This document shows positions 29,300-37,315 of a stretch of DNA of 64,000 nucleotides, in pieces. Positions within the stretch are counted from its first letter, which is position 1. Every line of letters starts with the position of its first letter. Where the stretch lies: positions 8,184,001-8,248,000 of the forward strand of contig NZ_CP127295.1 in assembly GCF_030285665.1 (NCBI RefSeq), written 5' to 3'. This DNA comes from Amycolatopsis mongoliensis. Its GTDB lineage: Bacteria; Actinomycetota; Actinomycetes; Mycobacteriales; Pseudonocardiaceae. The notes under the pieces are model-generated. The model did not search any database. It was given only the letters and a program-made list of their open reading frames with translations, and was not told where the DNA came from. The translations under genes were made by a program, and so were the position numbers.

Positions 29300-30641
29300 G
29301 GCGGTTTTCCTTGCTGTATTTGAGTTTGCGGTCGTCTCGAATGCGTTCGGCGATTCCGGCGGCAAGTTCGCGTTCGGCGTCGTCGCGGTAGCCGGAGCCG
29401 TCGAAGGCCCAGTCGTTGACCACGGCGATCGAGTCGGCGCGGTCGTCGAGCCCCAGGCGTTCGAGGGTTTCGGCGAGCCGGAAGGCCCGGCGGTCACCTC
29501 GGATGGCCTTGAACGTCGTGGAGTAGGCGAGGGACTTGGTGAGGAAGTGGCCCCGGAAGGCGAGCATGTGCGCCCACCGGCGGAGCTTCAGGTCCTCGTA
29601 CGCGGGCAGCTCCCCGAGGTCCCACGCGGTTTGGATGATGCGGCGGTGGTGCGGAGTTACCGTCAAGTGGTCGATGTCGAGCTGGGAGCGGATCGGCCGG
29701 TCGGCGGCTTCGCTCTTGCCAGTGCCCTTGGTGGCGTACTTCGCGATGTAGGCGGCGAGCCGGGCCTCGGAGATCTGGCCGGCATCGTCTTCCAGCTCAG
29801 CCGACGCGGCAGGTTCGATACGGCGGACGTCGACCTGCGTTCCCCAGGTAAGCCGCAGTTCGGTGCCATCCGGGTACGCGGTCCGCACGAGCACGGCCCC
29901 AGCAGCGGCGTAGACGGCGTCTTCGAGCAAGTCCGGGTGTGCCCACCGGGGAGCCGGAGACACCGCGCCCTCGGGGCCGTCAAGGCGGACCACGGCATGG
30001 AAGTGCACCAGCCCGCGCCGCTGATATTCCGCGACCTTCCCGTAGGAGAGCCGCGCCTGTTCGGCGAACTCGCGGGCCTTGAGGCCAGCCCGGCGAGCCA
30101 GCTCCCGACGCAGCCGCATCGTGAAGCGCTGCCAGAGGACCCCGGCGTGGGCCTGCCAGAGCACCGACCCGACGTAGTCGTAGGTCTCCGGATCGAGCGG
30201 GGCACCGATGCGGGTGTCGTCGTCGTGGTGGTACTCCCCACAGCCGCACGGCCGACGCTTCCCGTTCCGGGTGATGTGGGCGGTGTGGACGGGCCCGAAG
30301 GACGGCGCGGTGAGGGTGACGAACGCGCGGGGCCGGTCGCCCACGGAGGTCGGGATGCCCTTGTGACCGCCGACGAGTCCGGCGCGGATGAGGTGGAAGG
30401 CGTCGGCGGCGTAGCGGTCGGAGCAGGCCGGGCAGACCCCGGACCGGCGGTTGCCACACGGGGCGAAGATGTCCCCGCCGTGGTGGTGCAGCACACGGCC
30501 AGTGATCGCGTCCTGAAGCTGGTGCGCCCCCGACAGCCGGATCGGGCGGGCGCAGCCGTTAACGGCGCGGACCTTGTTGCGCCAGTCCTGGTAGTCCAGC
30601 GCCTTCACGCGAGCGGCGAGGCGGTCTTCCAACGTCAGCAT
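29292..30641 (-). CDS. RepSA-type replication initiator
   Basis: A 449-residue initiator of the actinomycete AICE/pSAM2 family. It has a zinc-type cysteine set (CGNRRSGVCPACSDRY near residues 62-77; CGCGEYHH near 134), the conserved FVTLTAPSFGPVH (near 108), and an HUH-like GLVHFHAVVRLDG (near 214). These proteins nick and start rolling-circle replication of the excised element. A hairpin lies upstream of the gene. Its length is normal for the family. Confidence 0.88.
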   Translation of the reverse strand: MLTLEDRLAARVKALDYQDWRNKVRAVNGCARPIRLSGAHQLQDAITGRVLHHHGGDIFAPCGNRRSGVCPACSDRYAADAFHLIRAGLVGGHKGIPTSVGDRPRAFVTLTAPSFGPVHTAHITRNGKRRPCGCGEYHHDDDTRIGAPLDPETYDYVGSVLWQAHAGVLWQRFTMRLRRELARRAGLKAREFAEQARLSYGKVAEYQRRGLVHFHAVVRLDGPEGAVSPAPRWAHPDLLEDAVYAAAGAVLVRTAYPDGTELRLTWGTQVDVRRIEPAASAELEDDAGQISEARLAAYIAKYATKGTGKSEAADRPIRSQLDIDHLTVTPHHRRIIQTAWDLGELPAYEDLKLRRWAHMLAFRGHFLTKSLAYSTTFKAIRGDRRAFRLAETLERLGLDDRADSIAVVNDWAFDGSGYRDDAERELAAGIAERIRDDRKLKYSKENRHE

Positions 30642-30672
30642 GTCGGAGCCTTTCGGTTGGCGGGCATAAGAA

Positions 30673-30720
30673 ACGGCGCGGGAGCCCGGGCCGGGATTGG
30701 TGGCCGGGCTCCCGCGCCGT
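30673..30720 (-). terminator. 17-bp hairpin upstream of the initiator gene
   Basis: A perfect inverted repeat of 17 bp (30673-30689 with 30704-30720) with a 14-base loop. It lies between the small gene at 30743 and the initiator gene and could end or attenuate transcription running into rep. Confidence 0.65.
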
Positions 30721-30742
30721 GGCGGGTTCGCGGGGAAGCGGT

Positions 30743-30961
30743 CTACTTCGTCATAGCGAGGTCGTACGCGGCGCCGGCGGCCCGGCGCATTTCCGCTGCT
30801 TCGTCTTCGTGGATGCAGGCCATCTCGCCGGCCACTTCGGACAGGCGGAGTAAGGCTTCGCGGTTGCGACCACCGGTCTCGTTGATTACCGACGCGTTCG
30901 CGGTGTCGTACTCCTCTTGCAGGCGAGCGAGCCTGTCCAGGTTGGACGTTGATCTCGGCAT
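30743..30961 (-). CDS. Small helical protein of the AICE, unknown function
   Basis: A 72-residue protein rich in Glu, Ala and Arg, predicted by eye to be all helical (LDRLARLQEEYDTAN; LLRLSEVAGEMACIHEDEAAE). No family recognised. It is co-directional with the DUF2637 gene upstream, with a 21-base gap, so it is probably in the same operon. Confidence 0.6.
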   Translation of the reverse strand: MPRSTSNLDRLARLQEEYDTANASVINETGGRNREALLRLSEVAGEMACIHEDEAAEMRRAAGAAYDLAMTK

Positions 30962-30982
30962 GTGTGTTCCTTCCGGATGCGG

Positions 30983-31666
30983 TCAGGTGGTGGTGAGTTC
31001 GCGCAGGATTTGCGCGGCCATCGGTTCGGGGACGCGCACGACGCGGCGGATCTCCTCGATGGTCAGCTCGCGCCCTTCGCTGCGGGCGGTTTCGGCAACG
31101 GTGTTGATCCGGCTGGTCAGCTCAGCGGGGAGCTTGAGCCGGGGCCGGGCCGGAGCGACCGCAGCGGCCGGCGCTGGGACCGGGTGCGCCACGACGTCGG
31201 TCCGCGAGGCGGTCGCGGTGACCGGCTCGGGATCCGCAACGAGCTCCCGGGTCTCTGGGGTCTCGGGGGCCGGGGCGCGGCGCATGAGGAGCTTGACGAC
31301 CACGAGGAACCCGAGTGCCGGCATCGCGGCCACCAGCCATCCGGCCGGGGTCGGTTCGGCGAGCGCGACCTGAGCGGCCATCTGCACCCCGAACCCCGCC
31401 ACCAGCACGCCCAGCGGGAACGTGAGCTTGCGGGAACCTCCGGCGCGGTGATCGCGCTGGACCTCGAACCCGGCGACGATGACGATGCCCTCGATCACCA
31501 CCGCGTCGGCCCAAGCGATCCAGCCGAGCTGTCCGTGGTGCACGGCCCAGTCGTGGGTGTGGGTGAACCCGGCCGCCGCGCCGATCGTGCCGAGGACCAC
31601 GGCGACCAGGACCCGGATGGTGTCCACCAGCCGACGAGTCCGGTTCGTACTGTCCGCAGTGGACAT
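30983..31666 (-). CDS. DUF2637-type membrane protein (Spd-like)
   Basis: A 227-residue protein with about four N-terminal membrane segments (VLVAVVLGTIGAAAGF; AVVIEGIVIVAGFEV; GVLVAGFGVQMAAQVAL; LVAAMPALGFLVVVKLL). A Pro/Glu/Ala linker follows, then a C-terminal helix pair (LTIEEIRRVVRVPEPMAAQI) that looks like a small DNA-binding fold. DUF2637 proteins are common in AICEs next to transfer genes and are proposed to help spread of the element between compartments. Confidence 0.82.
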   Translation of the reverse strand: MSTADSTNRTRRLVDTIRVLVAVVLGTIGAAAGFTHTHDWAVHHGQLGWIAWADAVVIEGIVIVAGFEVQRDHRAGGSRKLTFPLGVLVAGFGVQMAAQVALAEPTPAGWLVAAMPALGFLVVVKLLMRRAPAPETPETRELVADPEPVTATASRTDVVAHPVPAPAAAVAPARPRLKLPAELTSRINTVAETARSEGRELTIEEIRRVVRVPEPMAAQILRELTTT

Positions 31667-31682
31667 GATGTCTCCTTTCGGG

Positions 31683-31889
31683 TCAGCGTTCGCCGCGCCA
31701 CCGTGCGGCGTAGGTTCGGTAGTGGTCAGCTTCCTGCTCCAGCAGCCGGACGACGGTGTCGGCCAGCTCGGCCAACTGCGGGTTCCGGTAGCCGGGGTCC
31801 TCCTGGTCGCTGGTGGGGATGGCGAGTTCCGCCGTGTAGTACTCGTAGAGCAGCCGGTCGATGTGTCCGAAGTAGTGGATTCCGCTCAC
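31683..31889 (-). CDS. Small AICE protein, unknown function
   Basis: A 68-residue acidic protein (IHYFGHIDRLLYEYYTAELA, then ELADTVVRLLEQEADHY), helical in character. GTG at 31889 is preferred because the longer frame upstream is the out-of-frame shadow of the neighbouring gene. It lies 11 bases after that neighbour. No family recognised. Confidence 0.6.
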   Translation of the reverse strand: MSGIHYFGHIDRLLYEYYTAELAIPTSDQEDPGYRNPQLAELADTVVRLLEQEADHYRTYAARWRGER

Positions 31890-31900
31890 GGCAATGCCTT

Positions 31901-32317
31901 TCAGGTCAGGGGCGTGAGGTTGGACCAGCGTTGGAGCATGTCCCGCCCACGTCGGGTCAGCCGAAGCGGCAACACGGGCTTGCGGACCACGCCGTGCAGG
32001 CACGAAACCGTCTCCCGGGCCGGACTGCGTTCGACGTAGCCGATGGACACCAGATGCATCACGACGTCGTCCTCCTGCGCCGCCCGGCAATGCCCGTCGC
32101 CGTCGAGGACCATCACGCGGTCGGTGTCGTCCAGCAGCCCGAATTTCCCGTCTCGGACGTCGGCGAGCACGTCCTTGGCCACCAGCGGATTACCGGGTGT
32201 ACCGAGCGGCTTGCGACGTGCGCGGGCGGGAGGGCAGGCTCGGCCGGCGGTCGGTGCCGGGGCCGGGGCGGGGGTGCCGAACAGCCCGAGTTGTCCGGGG
32301 TCGCGGCGGGGGCTCAT
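31901..32317 (-). CDS. AICE protein with possible winged-helix C-terminus, unknown function
   Basis: A 138-residue protein. A Pro/Ala-rich N-terminus is followed by NPLVAKDVLADVRDGKFGLLD, VMVLDGDGHCR, and MHLVSIGYVERSPARE plus LRLTRRGRDMLQRW. The last two resemble recognition-helix and wing segments, so a DNA-binding role is possible. The ATG overlaps the upstream gene stop (ATGA), indicating coupling. Confidence 0.62.
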   Translation of the reverse strand: MSPRRDPGQLGLFGTPAPAPAPTAGRACPPARARRKPLGTPGNPLVAKDVLADVRDGKFGLLDDTDRVMVLDGDGHCRAAQEDDVVMHLVSIGYVERSPARETVSCLHGVVRKPVLPLRLTRRGRDMLQRWSNLTPLT

Positions 32318-32535
32318 CGGATGCGCTCCCGTCCGATGTCGCCGAACTCGCGGTTGCGGAACTCGGTGACCCCGAGCACCAGGCCGAGCCCGACGCAGCC
32401 GAACACCGCAGTCACGATCCAGAACAGCGCGGACCAGCCCTGCACGTGGTGGATCAGGTAGAGCACGAGCGCGGCCGGGACGCCGTACTTGGCGTAGATC
32501 CAGGCGCGCCATACGTAGAAACCGATACGCCACAT
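32314..32535 (-). CDS. Small membrane protein of the AICE
   Basis: A 73-residue protein with two membrane segments (GVPAALVLYLIHHV and FWIVTAVFGCVGLGLVLGV) and a charged C-terminus. Unknown function; small membrane proteins of this kind accompany transfer genes in AICEs. It overlaps the next gene by 4 bases. Confidence 0.68.
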   Translation of the reverse strand: MWRIGFYVWRAWIYAKYGVPAALVLYLIHHVQGWSALFWIVTAVFGCVGLGLVLGVTEFRNREFGDIGRERIR

Positions 32536-32551
32536 GGCGTTTCTCCCTTGA

Positions 32552-32773
32552 TCACGCGCCTACGCGGCGCACCTTGTCGAGTGCTTCCTGGATCAGTCCG
32601 AAGGCGTCGAGTGCGGCGCTGTACTCTGGGTCGTCGATCGGTCCGACGTCGCCGACGTGACCGAGGCGGTGTTCGACGTCCACCCGGACCCAGTCGCACC
32701 AGCCGGCCGCCTCCGAAACCGCACGTCCCAGGTGGGACACCACGCGCGCATGCGAGTTCTCCCGGTGGCTCAT
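32552..32773 (-). CDS. Small AICE protein, unknown function
   Basis: A 73-residue protein (VVSHLGRAVSEAAGWCDWVRVDVEH near residues 11-35; IDDPEYSAALDAFGLIQEAL). The ATG at 32773 overlaps the preceding stop by 4 bases, and the longer upstream frame is a shadow. No family recognised. Confidence 0.6.
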   Translation of the reverse strand: MSHRENSHARVVSHLGRAVSEAAGWCDWVRVDVEHRLGHVGDVGPIDDPEYSAALDAFGLIQEALDKVRRVGA

Positions 32774-33138
32774 GGCCGTTCCGCTCCGGACGGTTGATGG
32801 CGCGGGCAGAAGACGTCCGGGTATTCGGTGACCCAGGTCGGGCACCAGATGCGCAGCACCTCTTGAAGCGCGTCCCAGTCCTCGAAGAGGTCCGGCTTGT
32901 CTCCGGGCAGCTCGGCACACACCCCGCAGCGCGCGAGGAACACCTCGTCCAGCGAGGCGACGTGAGCCTCGTACAGCTCGATCCCGCGTTCCGCGAACTG
33001 CTCCACCGCGACTTGCATCTCCCACATCGCGCGGGACCGGTCGCGGTGAATCCGGCCGCTGAGCGGACGGGGGTAGGACCCCACGACGACGTGGTAGTGC
33101 CGCTGGTGCAGCCGCGCCGGGTAGGTAACCGTGGCCAT
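32770..33138 (-). CDS. AICE protein with CxxC motif, unknown function
   Basis: A 122-residue protein with an RCGVCAEL motif near residue 85 and later Cys and His (IWCPTWVTE, VFCPRHQP), which could make one zinc site. The start ATG at 33138 shares a base with the stop of the transfer gene upstream. No family recognised; coupling to the transfer gene suggests an element-related role. Confidence 0.62.
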   Translation of the reverse strand: MATVTYPARLHQRHYHVVVGSYPRPLSGRIHRDRSRAMWEMQVAVEQFAERGIELYEAHVASLDEVFLARCGVCAELPGDKPDLFEDWDALQEVLRIWCPTWVTEYPDVFCPRHQPSGAERP

Positions 33139-34504
33139 CACGCCACCACCGACAGCCCCGGCATCGGCCGGCCGGAGCGGATGAACGCGATCAGTTCGTC
33201 GATCTCCCGGTCGTCGACGTAGGCGGCGCGGACGCGCTGCGGGACGCGGGTGCGCTGCCGGATCACGTAGCCGATACCGGCGGTGTCGGGCACGTTCGGG
33301 ATCTCATCCGCCAACGCCCCACGCAGGCGGGCGCCGTCCCCGAGGACCATGTCCACGTGCGACTGGGCGGTGACCCGCAGGCACACCCGGGTCGGGAACA
33401 GCTCCCGGACCGGGACCGTGTCCTTGGTCGGTTCCTGCACCAGCGCGGTCATGAAGTGACCGGTGGCGCGGCCCTGGGAGCCGACGATGGCGAGCTGCTT
33501 GCGCAGGGTGCGGGCGATGGTTCCGTCGCCGTAGGCCAGCAGCGCCCCGATCTCGTCGATGATCAGCAGATTGAGCGGGGTCTCGTGGGAGACCTCGATC
33601 TTGCGGCGGCCGGTGGCGGCGAAGGACTGCTGCACCGCGCGCAGGTCCGCGATGTACTCGTCGACCAGCTCCGCGCAGGTCTCTTCGTTGTCGGCGTAGC
33701 GGTAGGCCGCGTGCGCGTCGCCGAACTTGCGGAACTCCAGTTGCTTCGGGTCGCAGATCCACAACCGCACCAGCCCATCGCGGATCAGCGGGGCCAGGCC
33801 GCGCAGCTCGGAGAGCACGATCGAGTTCTTGCCCGCCCCGGTCGCGCCCGCGATGAACAGGTGCGAGCGCAGCCGCAGCCGCCAGTCCGTGCCGTACTCG
33901 GTGTCCCCGACGTAGATGTCGTCGATGTCGACCGCGTCGGCCTGTTCGGGCATCTCCGGGGCCGGGATGGTCTCGGTGAACGGCTCCGACCGTTCGATGA
34001 TCAGCGCGACGTAGCCGGGCTTCGGGTGCTCGAACGCGATCCGCTGCACCCGCAGCGTGTCCGCGAGCCGTTCGAGGTTCTCCTCGATCGACCGGCGAGC
34101 CTGCCCACGCGCCAGCGCCAGCGTGACCACGTCCACCGACGGGGAGTAGGAGCGCACCCGGGTGATCCGGGGAACAGGTCCTCGCCGGTCTTGCGGTCGA
34201 TGACGTACATGTCGCACGCCCGCAGGGCCCGGGTGAAGCGCGGCCCGAAGTAGGCCGACCAGCGCCGGCGCCAGGCCCGAAGCCGCGGGGCGGCGTAGTG
34301 GTCGAAGGTGTCCGGGTGCGCCCGGTACCAGCAGAGCAGGGTGCCGGCGGTTCCGCCCGCGATGCCGCCGGTGGCGGTCCAGCCGAGCTCGAGCCCGGAC
34401 CCGAGGACGGCGGTCGGGGCGACGGTGGCGCCGGGGTGGCGGAACAGCCACTTGAGCGCCTTGACTTCGGTCCCGGTCTTGCGGGACGACTTGGGGGTGT
34501 TCAT
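33138..34504 (-). pseudogene. FtsK/SpoIIIE-type transfer ATPase (TraB-like), frameshifted
   Basis: Two frames together encode one protein of about 455 residues. The N-terminal frame starts at 34504 (MNTPKSSRKTGTEV), has two membrane-like segments, and runs to DRKTGEDLFP near 34172. Homology continues in the next frame (RITRVRSYSPSVDVV) to 33138. One C missing from a C-run near 34170 would explain the break. The second part has Walker A GATGAGKNS, Walker B NLLIIDEIGALL, and the late ATGHFMTALVQEP typical of FtsK-like motors. TraB-type proteins move double-stranded element DNA to the recipient. The break may be a true mutation or a sequencing error. Confidence 0.82.
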
Positions 34505-34531
34505 GGGTTGGTGGTCCTCTCGAACAGCACA

Positions 34532-34575
34532 AGACCGGCCCCGCGTCCCGTGGTGGGAGGTGGCGGGGCCGGTCT
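34532..34575 (-). terminator. 13-bp hairpin before the transfer gene
   Basis: A perfect inverted repeat (34532-34544 with 34563-34575, arm AGACCGGCCCCGC). It lies between the small-gene cluster and the transfer gene and may act as an attenuator. Confidence 0.5.
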
Positions 34576-34602
34576 CGTGCGAAACGGATCATGTGCGGTT
34601 GG

Positions 34603-34785
34603 TCAGGGTTTGATCGCCGTGCGGGCGTCGGTCAGCTCGGTGGTGAGCGTGCCCATCGCGCGGGCCATGCGGTCGTGCGCGGCCTTGAACCCGTTCTTGT
34701 GCAGCGGCATCCCGCGCATCGAGTCCTTGAGCTGGGTGAGCGTGGAACCGAGGTCGTCGACGACCCGGTCGACCTGGTGCGCCAT
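34603..34785 (-). CDS. Small helical AICE protein
   Basis: A 60-residue amphipathic helical protein (VDRVVDDLGSTLTQLKDSMR; FKAAHDRMARAMGTLTTEL). GGAGG precedes the ATG at 34785. It is the last of a run of six tiny co-directional genes. No family recognised. Confidence 0.62.
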   Translation of the reverse strand: MAHQVDRVVDDLGSTLTQLKDSMRGMPLHKNGFKAAHDRMARAMGTLTTELTDARTAIKP

Positions 34786-34786
34786 A

Positions 34787-35050
34787 TCAGAACCTCCAGT
34801 CCCGCGAGACCAGCTCCGCCTCGTGCTTCTTGCCCAGCACGCGCAGCCGGTCCAGTTCGTCGAACGCCTTGGTGCGCAGCGCCTTGAGTTCGTCCTTCGT
34901 GGCGATGGTCCAGGAGTCGGCCATCGCGCCCTCGTCGTAGCGGTCGATGAGCTTGTCGACCTCGCCGAGGACTTCGGCGACCATGTCCAGGTTGGACACG
35001 AACGTCGCGTAGCGCTGCTGCGCCCGCCGGTTGAGTACCGCGATCTGCAT
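34787..35050 (-). CDS. Small helical AICE protein
   Basis: An 87-residue, charged, helical protein (RRAQQRYATFVSNLDMVAEV; DELKALRTKAFDELDRLRVL) with coiled-coil character. It lies 1 base from each neighbour's boundary in a tight run of tiny genes. Unknown function. Confidence 0.65.
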   Translation of the reverse strand: MQIAVLNRRAQQRYATFVSNLDMVAEVLGEVDKLIDRYDEGAMADSWTIATKDELKALRTKAFDELDRLRVLGKKHEAELVSRDWRF

Positions 35051-35051
35051 G

Positions 35052-35225
35052 TCAGCTCCACCGTCCCGGGTTGTGCTCCAACTGCCACGCCAGGTTGGAC
35101 AGCTCACCCACCATCCCCGCGACCCACCGGCCGGCCTGCCTCTTCGCCTCGTCCGGGGCGTCGGTGGCCTGAAACTTCTCGAACGCAGCGGTTGCCGCGT
35201 CCACAATCGCCTGAATCTCCTGCAT
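35052..35225 (-). CDS. Very small AICE protein (57 aa)
   Basis: Starts MQEIQAIVDAATAAFEKF and ends AWQLEHNPGRWS. Its start pattern resembles the next gene upstream (MSEILAIITAANEAYRAF), so the two may be duplicates. It is 1 base from the downstream gene. Confidence 0.6.
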   Translation of the reverse strand: MQEIQAIVDAATAAFEKFQATDAPDEAKRQAGRWVAGMVGELSNLAWQLEHNPGRWS

Positions 35226-35230
35226 TGCTT

Positions 35231-35398
35231 TTACCCTTCGCGTGTCGTGGCGACCAGCTCGGCCGCCGAGGTGAGGTCCGCCGCCAGGAAGCGCACCGCG
35301 TTCCCGACCGCGACCTTGATCTCCCGATCCGGACCGGTGGCCACGAACGCGCGGTACGCCTCGTTCGCCGCCGTGATGATCGCCAGGATTTCCGACAT
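35231..35398 (-). CDS. Very small AICE protein (55 aa)
   Basis: Starts MSEILAIITAANEAYRAFVA and ends VATTREG. It shares the pattern M-x-E-I-x-A-I-x-x-A-x-x-A with the downstream gene, which suggests an old tandem duplication. Unknown function. Confidence 0.6.
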   Translation of the reverse strand: MSEILAIITAANEAYRAFVATGPDREIKVAVGNAVRFLAADLTSAAELVATTREG

Positions 35399-35399
35399 G

Positions 35400-35564
35400 T
35401 CAGTCTCCGTTCCGGATCACGTGCTGCGCGTGCTTCAGGCCCTCGCAAAATCCCGCCTGCCAGCCCAAGTCGTCGGTCGGTTCCGTCATCGCGGCGGCCC
35501 GTTCCCGTTCCAGCCGGGCCGCGAGCATCCGGATCACCACACCGACCTTCACCGGGCGGCTCAC
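35400..35564 (-). CDS. Very small AICE protein (54 aa)
   Basis: A basic N-terminal helix (VVIRMLAARLERERAAAM) and a C-terminal DDLGWQAGFCEGLKHAQHVI. GTG 35564 overlaps the stop of the small membrane gene upstream by 4 bases (GTGA). Unknown function. Confidence 0.55.
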   Translation of the reverse strand: MSRPVKVGVVIRMLAARLERERAAAMTEPTDDLGWQAGFCEGLKHAQHVIRNGD

Positions 35565-35674
35565 CGGCCGGCCCGCCACGCCAGCACCAGCCCCGAGACC
35601 AGCGCGATAACCCCGAACACCGGGACCGCCCACATCAGCAGCCCCACCAGTACCGCCCAAAACACGTACGTCAC
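35561..35674 (-). CDS. Very small single-pass membrane peptide (37 aa)
   Basis: A GTG start after GGAGGAG. The peptide is almost entirely hydrophobic (FWAVLVGLLMWAVPVFGVIA, LVSGLVLAW) and ends RAGR. It is the first gene of the tiny-gene run and overlaps the next by 4 bases. Unknown function. Confidence 0.6.
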   Translation of the reverse strand: MTYVFWAVLVGLLMWAVPVFGVIALVSGLVLAWRAGR

Positions 35675-35875
35675 TGCACTCCTCCTCACATTTGCCACTG
35701 GCGGCCGCACACGGTGCACGTGGCAATCCGTGTCGGTGACAGCCAGAAACTTGCCGAACAGACGTGGTTGGTCTCAGGAAACCCGCTTCGGGCCGTGCGG
35801 GTCATACGACGACAACCCACCCCGGACCGCGTTCATTGCGACACCCATTCGCCCACTCCTTCCACTCGAAACGGA

Positions 35876-36526
35876 TCAGTCTTCATCTTCTGCCGTGAAT
35901 TCGACTCCGCAGCGGCCGCAGAGAATCGGCGCTTCGGACAGCGTGCTTTTCGCAACGCGGATCTTCCGGTCGCAATCGCAGGTCGCGACGGTCAGATTGC
36001 TGCTGCGTGCTTTGCCCGGGGCGACCACTTCCGCGTGCCGGTAGGCCACCAACGCGGCTTTGATCAGCTCCACTTGCTGCCGGTACACATTGGACGTCTT
36101 CGTCGGCACACAGGTGACGCTCCACCCGATGCTCGGGTCCTCCTCCAGGATCAGCCCAAGCTCTTCGCCCAGGACCTTGAACCGCTTGTTGTGGTAGCGG
36201 CCCTGCCGGGAGGCGTCCTTGATCTCCCGCGTGTGCGCGATCCCGTGGGTCGCCTCGTGCAGCAGCGTTCCGAGTACCTCCTCAGGCGTCCGCTGGAGGC
36301 CCTCGCCCGACATGAACAGCTCAGGTACCCGGTCCGTGTCGCCGACCTGCCAGCGGCCCGCCGCGAAGTGCCCCAGTCGGGTCTCGCCACGTCGGGAACC
36401 CAAGGTGCCGGACCCGATCGTGATCACGACGGCCGGAACGTCCGGGTGTCGTTCCCGGATGGCTGCCCACGTCGCGTCGAACGCCGACACCAGCCGCGCG
36501 GTCACGCATTCCGTCGTGTCCACCAT
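35876..36526 (-). CDS. SprT-like zinc metalloprotease-domain protein
   Basis: A 216-residue protein. It has the zinc-protease motif LLHEATHGIAH (HExxH near residue 102) and a C-terminal zinc ribbon (CDCDRKIRV ... CGRCG near 185-210), as in SprT/Spartan-type proteins. Such genes are frequent in AICEs. ATG at 36526 is chosen; the longer frame upstream crosses the palindrome at 36548. Its role in the element is unknown; DNA-protein crosslink processing during transfer or replication is a guess. Confidence 0.8.
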   Translation of the reverse strand: MVDTTECVTARLVSAFDATWAAIRERHPDVPAVVITIGSGTLGSRRGETRLGHFAAGRWQVGDTDRVPELFMSGEGLQRTPEEVLGTLLHEATHGIAHTREIKDASRQGRYHNKRFKVLGEELGLILEEDPSIGWSVTCVPTKTSNVYRQQVELIKAALVAYRHAEVVAPGKARSSNLTVATCDCDRKIRVAKSTLSEAPILCGRCGVEFTAEDED

Positions 36527-36547
36527 CGCGTAGCCCCTCTCCGCGTT

Positions 36548-36565
36548 TTGACACTTAAGTGTCAA
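36548..36565. promoter_or_regulatory. Perfect 18-bp palindrome (probable operator)
   Basis: TTGACACTTAAGTGTCAA is a perfect palindrome 22 bases upstream of the SprT-like gene, at the head of the minus-strand transfer and replication gene run. It could be the operator through which an element regulator (GntR or HTH protein) silences transfer. Confidence 0.6.
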
Positions 36566-36604
36566 GGTCCCGAATTCTGGTAAAACCCAAAGACTCCCGG
36601 GCAT

Positions 36605-36793
36605 CTACCCCCGGGAATCAATGCGCGCCACCACAAATGGCGCGGATTTAGGCATGGATCGGCCCACTCTGTATTTGTCAAAGAACACGAAGTGCCCTTG
36701 CCCGACTCGAAAACGGGCAGCCAACCTATTTGGGAAGGGCTCCAGGGTGGTGATGACGCGACGGCCGGGGAGGTAGCCGCGCGAACCGGTCAC
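36605..36793 (-). CDS. Possible small AICE protein
   Basis: A 62-codon frame (VITTLEPFPNRLAARFRVGQ; GHFVFFDKYRVGRSMP) that starts 22 bases after the SCO3933-type gene. The ribosome-binding site is weak. It is co-directional with its neighbours and the residue pattern looks protein-like, but it may not be expressed. Confidence 0.4.
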   Translation of the reverse strand: MTGSRGYLPGRRVITTLEPFPNRLAARFRVGQGHFVFFDKYRVGRSMPKSAPFVVARIDSRG

Positions 36794-36814
36794 CCACCGG
36801 TCATTCGGCCGGCA

Positions 36815-37192
36815 TCAGGCGGCGCGCTGCGCAGCACCCGACCCGGCAGGCTTGAGACCCATCGCCTTGAACCACAGACCCGATCCGGTGATCCGGCCGT
36901 CATCCCCCGTCGTCTGCCACGTGTTCAACACCGGGTCGATCAGCTCCACGTAGGTCCCCTCGTCGAACCCCTCCCCCGGGTCCGCCGCAAGCGTCACCTT
37001 GATCTCCTCACCCTTGCCCGGCCGACGTCCCTCCACCGGACGCGGCTTCGCGAACAGCATCACCACGAACGCCTGGTTGCCCTCGCGGTCGATCGCGGGC
37101 TGAAGCTCTCCCTTGACCTCGCGCATCTTCATCGTCGGGGCCTCCGTGACCATGAACCGGTAACCCGAGCTGACGAACGGGATGTCCTGCAT
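36815..37192 (-). CDS. SCO3933-family regulatory protein
   Basis: A 125-residue protein that begins with the family pattern IPFVSSGYRFMVTEAP and has GEEIKVTLAADP near residue 67 and VELIDPVLNTWQ near 88. The family occurs in AICEs near the regulator region, where it is thought to control element replication or excision. GGAGG precedes the ATG. The gene is divergent from the GntR regulator, which probably controls it. Confidence 0.72.
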   Translation of the reverse strand: MQDIPFVSSGYRFMVTEAPTMKMREVKGELQPAIDREGNQAFVVMLFAKPRPVEGRRPGKGEEIKVTLAADPGEGFDEGTYVELIDPVLNTWQTTGDDGRITGSGLWFKAMGLKPAGSGAAQRAA

Positions 37193-37221
37193 GCCTAACC
37201 TCCAGGTCGAGCTGGTAGAGT

Positions 37222-37293
37222 TTGTATCCCAAGCAACTTGATGTACCCACTCTAACCGACGACCACCAGCGACGCAAGCATCTTGGTATATAA
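37222..37293. promoter_or_regulatory. Divergent regulatory region with inverted motif copies
   Basis: TTGTATCCCAAG (37222-37233) is an inverted copy (10 of 12 matches) of CTTGGTATATAA (37282-37293). The intervening sequence also has a direct partial repeat (AAGCAACTTGATGTA / AAGCATCTTGGTATA). It lies between the SCO3933-type and GntR genes and is a plausible GntR operator pair. Confidence 0.5.
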
Positions 37294-37315
37294 CCTTGCG
37301 AGAGAGTTGATGATC

